Assembly: GCF_905372745.1 (NCBI RefSeq)
Contig: NZ_CAJPQR010000001.1
Coordinates: 62,001-126,000, forward strand
Direction: 5' to 3'
DNA: 64,000 nt
Source of the DNA: an uncultured Campylobacter sp.
GTDB lineage: Bacteria; Campylobacterota; Campylobacteria; Campylobacterales; Campylobacteraceae
Program-made: the position numbers and the translations under genes
Part shown: in pieces, positions 61,186-64,000 of the stretch
How positions within the stretch are numbered: the first letter of the stretch is position 1
Layout: each line of letters opens with the position of its first letter
The notes under the pieces: generated by a model
The model's database searches: none
Told to the model about the DNA's origin: nothing
The model's input: only the letters and a program-made list of their open reading frames with translations

Positions 61186-62397
61186 ATGAGATTTATTTTG
61201 CCGATATTTTTGTCGTTTTCTTTTGTTTTTGCAGATTTTAGCTGCGATGACGCTTTGGCTGAGAAGCAACGATTTTTCTCTCAAAATTTAACATTTTCGG
61301 GAGAATTTGAGCCAAACTGCAATGACTCTATCCTGGGGATAAAAGAGGCTCAAATTTTACTCTCGGCCGCTCAAAAGATCCGCGCCGAAAGCCTTGCTTG
61401 TGTCGGAAATTTAGCGACTAAAAATTTAAACGAATTTAAATTTAAGATCCTAAAAGCCTCCTATGCGCCCGAAATTTACGCCAAAGAGCTAGAGAGCCCT
61501 GACGAGTACGAAAAACTCGTATCGCAAAACAGAGCCAGGCTTCGCTACTGGGGACATCAAAGTCTAAGTAATTTTACGGTTTTTAAGGACTTTAACAAAG
61601 ACTACAACGCCGTCTTGGGGCTGCTGGTAAACTACTACAAATCAAATTTCAAAATAGACGAAGGTAGCGCGATTTATTACGCTTCGAAGGTCGCAAACGA
61701 GTTTTTAAAATTTGCCGCCGCGACTCTGCAAAACGGCGATATGGACGAGTTTACAAGAAAGGTTAGCGACCCGACCTTTACAAAATACGGCATAAATGAG
61801 GCGATATATTCTGGCGCCGTCTCGCAAAGCTCGCTGCAAAACGCCTTTAACGCCGCGCTTCTTTACGAAAAAAGCGAGGACGTGATAAGAGAGTTTTTGC
61901 GCGCGGGCGTAAATTTAAACTACGGCTTTGAGAGTCCGCTGTTTTTCGCGCTAAAAAACCTAAATAACGTAAAGCTCCTAGTTTCTAGCGGCGCGGACGT
62001 AAACTATGCAAATCTGCTTGGCGTCACTCCGCTTTTTAAGGCCGTACAACTAAACGATATAAATTTAGTCAAATTTCTACTAGGAAACGGAGCGCTGGTA
62101 AACAAAAGGCTGATAGACGTTAGCACCAAGCTTGCCTATAGCTCAAATTTGAGCGTCCAACTGCCGAGCTTCGTAAAGCTATGCGACTTTGACGCGGCAT
62201 CAAAAAGCGTGCTGATGAGTGCGGCGGGAGCGGCGGACGTGGAGATATTACAGCTTTTGGTAGATAACGGCGCGGACGTGCAGGCGGTGGATGATAACGG
62301 ACTAAACGCCCTAGATTACGCAATCATCGGCAAAAAAGAGATCAACGCGCAGTATCTAAGGGCGATGGGGCTTGAGTCAAATTTGATCACCGAATAA
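61186..62397 (+). CDS. Exported ankyrin-repeat protein
   Basis: A 403-residue protein with a signal peptide (RFILPIFLSFSFVFADF) and ankyrin-like repeats in the last third (residues about 245-390: LLVSSGADVNYANLLGVTPLF, LVDNGADVQAVDDNGLNALD). The middle has no known domain. ATG at 61186 is chosen because GAGG lies seven bases upstream; a TTG at 61174 would overlap that site. Ankyrin repeats bind other proteins. The next gene starts after nine bases. Confidence 0.85.
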   Translation: MRFILPIFLSFSFVFADFSCDDALAEKQRFFSQNLTFSGEFEPNCNDSILGIKEAQILLSAAQKIRAESLACVGNLATKNLNEFKFKILKASYAPEIYAKELESPDEYEKLVSQNRARLRYWGHQSLSNFTVFKDFNKDYNAVLGLLVNYYKSNFKIDEGSAIYYASKVANEFLKFAAATLQNGDMDEFTRKVSDPTFTKYGINEAIYSGAVSQSSLQNAFNAALLYEKSEDVIREFLRAGVNLNYGFESPLFFALKNLNNVKLLVSSGADVNYANLLGVTPLFKAVQLNDINLVKFLLGNGALVNKRLIDVSTKLAYSSNLSVQLPSFVKLCDFDAASKSVLMSAAGAADVEILQLLVDNGADVQAVDDNGLNALDYAIIGKKEINAQYLRAMGLESNLITE

Positions 62398-62406
62398 GGA
62401 GAAAAT

Positions 62407-63153
62407 ATGAAAGGAACGGCTTTTATCACGGGAGCTACGTCAGGTTTTGGCGAGGCGATAGCTAGGATGCTCAGCCGCGAAGGCTACAAGATCGTAGCGC
62501 TCGCTCGCCGCAAGGAAAGGCTCGAAACTCTGGCAAAGGAGCTTGGAAATACGCATATCATCGTCGCCGACATCCGCGATAAAAAGGCGGTTTTTGACGG
62601 CGTGGCAAATTTGCCGCAGGAGTTTCGCGATATCGAAGTACTCGTAAATAACGCAGGCCTGGCGCTGGGGCTTGAAGGCGCGGCGGAGACTAGTATCGAG
62701 GACTTTGAGACGATGGTCGATACCAACATCAAGGGCTTTTTGTACTCGACCAAGGCCGTTTTGCCCCTCATGATCGCGCGAAAAAGCGGCTATATCTTTA
62801 ATCTAGGCTCGACCGCTGGCGCATGGCCGTATCCGGGCAGTCACGTTTACGGTGCCAGCAAGGCCTTTGTAAAGCAGTTTAGCAGAAACCTACGCAACGA
62901 CATCCGCGGCACCGGTATACGCGTGACCGAGATAGCTCCTGGCATCTGTAAGACCGAGTTCAGCGAGGTTCGCTTCGGCGGAGATAAGGCTAAGGCCGAC
63001 GCGGTTTACGAAGGCGTGGAGTACATAACCGCCGAGGATATCGCGCAGATCGTGCTAAACTGCCTAAACATGCCTCACCGCGTCAATATCAACGTCGTCG
63101 AAGCAATGGCGACGCAGCAGACTTGGGCGGGACTTTTTATCGAGAAAAAGTAG
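62407..63153 (+). CDS. ydfG: YdfG-like short-chain dehydrogenase
   Basis: A 248-residue SDR. Cofactor motif TGATSGFGEAIARML (residues 8-22), NNAGLALG, catalytic LGSTAGAWPYPGSHVYGASKAF (Tyr-x3-Lys in YGASK) and TEIAPGICKTEFS. YdfG-type enzymes reduce L-allo-threonine or 3-hydroxy acids with NADP. The ribosome site AAGGAGAAAAT is strong. Name transfer to YdfG is by similarity; the substrate is not proven. Confidence 0.88.
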   Translation: MKGTAFITGATSGFGEAIARMLSREGYKIVALARRKERLETLAKELGNTHIIVADIRDKKAVFDGVANLPQEFRDIEVLVNNAGLALGLEGAAETSIEDFETMVDTNIKGFLYSTKAVLPLMIARKSGYIFNLGSTAGAWPYPGSHVYGASKAFVKQFSRNLRNDIRGTGIRVTEIAPGICKTEFSEVRFGGDKAKADAVYEGVEYITAEDIAQIVLNCLNMPHRVNINVVEAMATQQTWAGLFIEKK

Positions 63154-63625
63154 GCTTTTGGCGTTAAATTTGCGGATTTTAGGGTTAAATTTAGCTGTTT
63201 TTGGTCAAATTTAATCCTAAATTTACGTCTGATCGCAAATTCAAGCGGCGGAAGCGAGGCTGCATTTACATCGCCCCAGCCCGCTCAAGCTTGAAATGAA
63301 AATCTAAATTTAACCTTCTTTCGTGCAAATGACGCGCGGCACACTAAATGTCAAATTTGACCGATAAATCAAAGCTAAAATTTACCGCAAAATCTAAACT
63401 ACAAGCAAATTTCAATTTGGCGTTTGGCGCCGTGCTAAGCAAAATTTACCTAGAAGCTTCATTTTTAACATAAAATTTTAATAAAGAGCTAAAAATTTTG
63501 ACCGATAAGCGAATTTAAAACAAAAATTTAAGCCGCATTTAGCTAAATTTACGCCTTAAATACCGACTGCCCGCGCGCGGACGGAAAATTTGATTAAACC
63601 GACGAAAAACAAAAAGGAGTTTTTG
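63154..63625 (+). other. Intergenic region before the antiporter gene
   Basis: About 470 bases, almost all AAATTT-rich spacer with many near-palindromic words. No gene is supported. A ribosome site, AAAAAGGAG, lies at its right end before the next ATG. Confidence 0.5.
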
Positions 63626-64000
63626 ATGAAAAAGATTTTATTTTTGTCGCTTTTGCCGATCTTGGCGCTAGCCGTAGATCCCGAAGTAGCGAAAAAAAAT
63701 GCCGAAATTTTCGGTATCTGGACGCTCATACCGCCCGTGGTGGCGATAGTTTTGGCGTTTATCACCAAAGACGTCGTTTTGTCGCTGTTTATCGGCGTTT
63801 TTAGCGGTACGTTTCTCATAAACGTTATGGACTCAAACGTGTTTTATGCTTTTGTTAAAGGGTTTATAAATATCGTACGCCGAGTGGTGGATTCGCTAGC
63901 AGATAGCTGGAACGCTGGCATCGTGCTTCAGGTGCTTTGTATCGGCGGCGTAGTCGCGCTCATCACCAAAATGGGCGGAACCAAAGCCGTCGCGCTGTGG
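63626..64000 (+). CDS. NhaC-family Na+/H+ antiporter (N-terminal part)
   Basis: The frame is open from the ATG at 63626 to the window end (125 codons) and continues beyond it. The product begins with a hydrophobic stretch, MKKILFLSLLPILALAV, then IFGIWTLIPPVVAIVLAFITKDVVLSLFIGVFSG written as two helices, and a further helix GIVLQVLCIGGVVALITKMG. The order and the GIWTLIPP and ITKDVVLSLFIGV pieces match NhaC-type antiporters that exchange sodium for protons. AAAAAGGAG precedes the start. Confidence 0.82.
   Translation, partial: MKKILFLSLLPILALAVDPEVAKKNAEIFGIWTLIPPVVAIVLAFITKDVVLSLFIGVFSGTFLINVMDSNVFYAFVKGFINIVRRVVDSLADSWNAGIVLQVLCIGGVVALITKMGGTKAVALW

Noticed and set aside
1..64000. tRNA, rRNA, CRISPR arrays, prophage, insertion sequences
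   Set aside because: Scanning the gaps showed no GTTCGAATCC-type tRNA arm, no regular short repeats with spacers, and no transposase or integrase.

Overview
The window reads as chromosomal DNA of a Campylobacter (Campylobacterota) from the higher-GC group that includes C. showae, C. rectus and C. curvus. This is an inference from gene content, gene order and the constant use of the word AAATTT; no rRNA is present to confirm it. Supporting content: a monomeric NADP isocitrate dehydrogenase, an OorDABC 2-oxoglutarate oxidoreductase, a class II DAHP synthase, a FabL-type enoyl reductase, and the neighbourhood murJ-cysS-msbA-pyrD-M16 protease-dapA-fabL, which I recall as colinear with C. jejuni Cj0801-Cj0807. 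I see no tRNA, rRNA, CRISPR array, prophage or insertion sequence. Most of the window is ordinary core genome.

Layout. 1-3240: end of a NiFe-hydrogenase maturation operon, hypB(partial)-hypC-hypD-hypE-hypA. 3380-6120: accessory patch with a small unknown protein, a doubtful frame-disrupted gene, two diverged tandem copies of a decayed membrane-protein gene, and a leucine-rich-repeat protein. 6365-7087: a stand-alone pseudopilin with promoter and terminator. 7302-9851: a large AsmA-like protein, divergent from and overlapping mltG. 10808-18452: central metabolism, icd-mdh-NlpC/P60 lipoprotein-oorDABC and then flavodoxin; the sucCD genes that C. jejuni carries between mdh and oorD are absent here. 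18828-24208: minus-strand block with an unknown protein, a YggS-type PLP protein, rseP, 1.2 kb of non-coding DNA with diverged direct repeats, another unknown protein and pgsA. 24532-33079: tightly packed minus-strand block fabL, dapA, M16 protease, pyrD, msbA, cysS, murJ.

33205-40099 is a plus-strand run: a DUF342/FapA-like protein, a Mla/MCE-type lipid transporter (permease, ATPase, MCE protein, auxiliary lipoprotein), ruvA and ddl. 40235-40885 is a second orphan pseudopilin. 41000-44101 holds a Phd/YefM-like protein without a visible toxin, an alpha/beta hydrolase with a long polar tail, and murF. 44752-49155 mixes a small membrane protein, an exported NagZ-like glycosidase, an AbgA-like amidohydrolase and another unknown membrane protein. 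49266-52922 (minus) is pyrC, pyrB, an anchored unknown protein and rarD. 53076-63153 (plus) is DAHP synthase, then a long, nearly gapless run: YpdA-like flavoprotein, anchored coiled-coil protein, TrmN6-type methyltransferase, YkgJ-type cysteine-cluster protein, TPR protein, trpC, HIT protein, ankyrin protein, YdfG-like dehydrogenase. The window ends inside a NhaC-type antiporter.

Cell-envelope functions recur: msbA, murJ, ddl, murF, mltG, rseP, the Mla-like system, NagZ and the AsmA-like protein. The most unusual points are the two lone pseudopilins, the paired pseudogenes, the lone Phd-like protein beside the hydrolase, the YpdA-like flavoprotein in an organism not known to make bacillithiol, the missing sucCD, and an identical 18-base element before both the FapA-like gene and ruvA.
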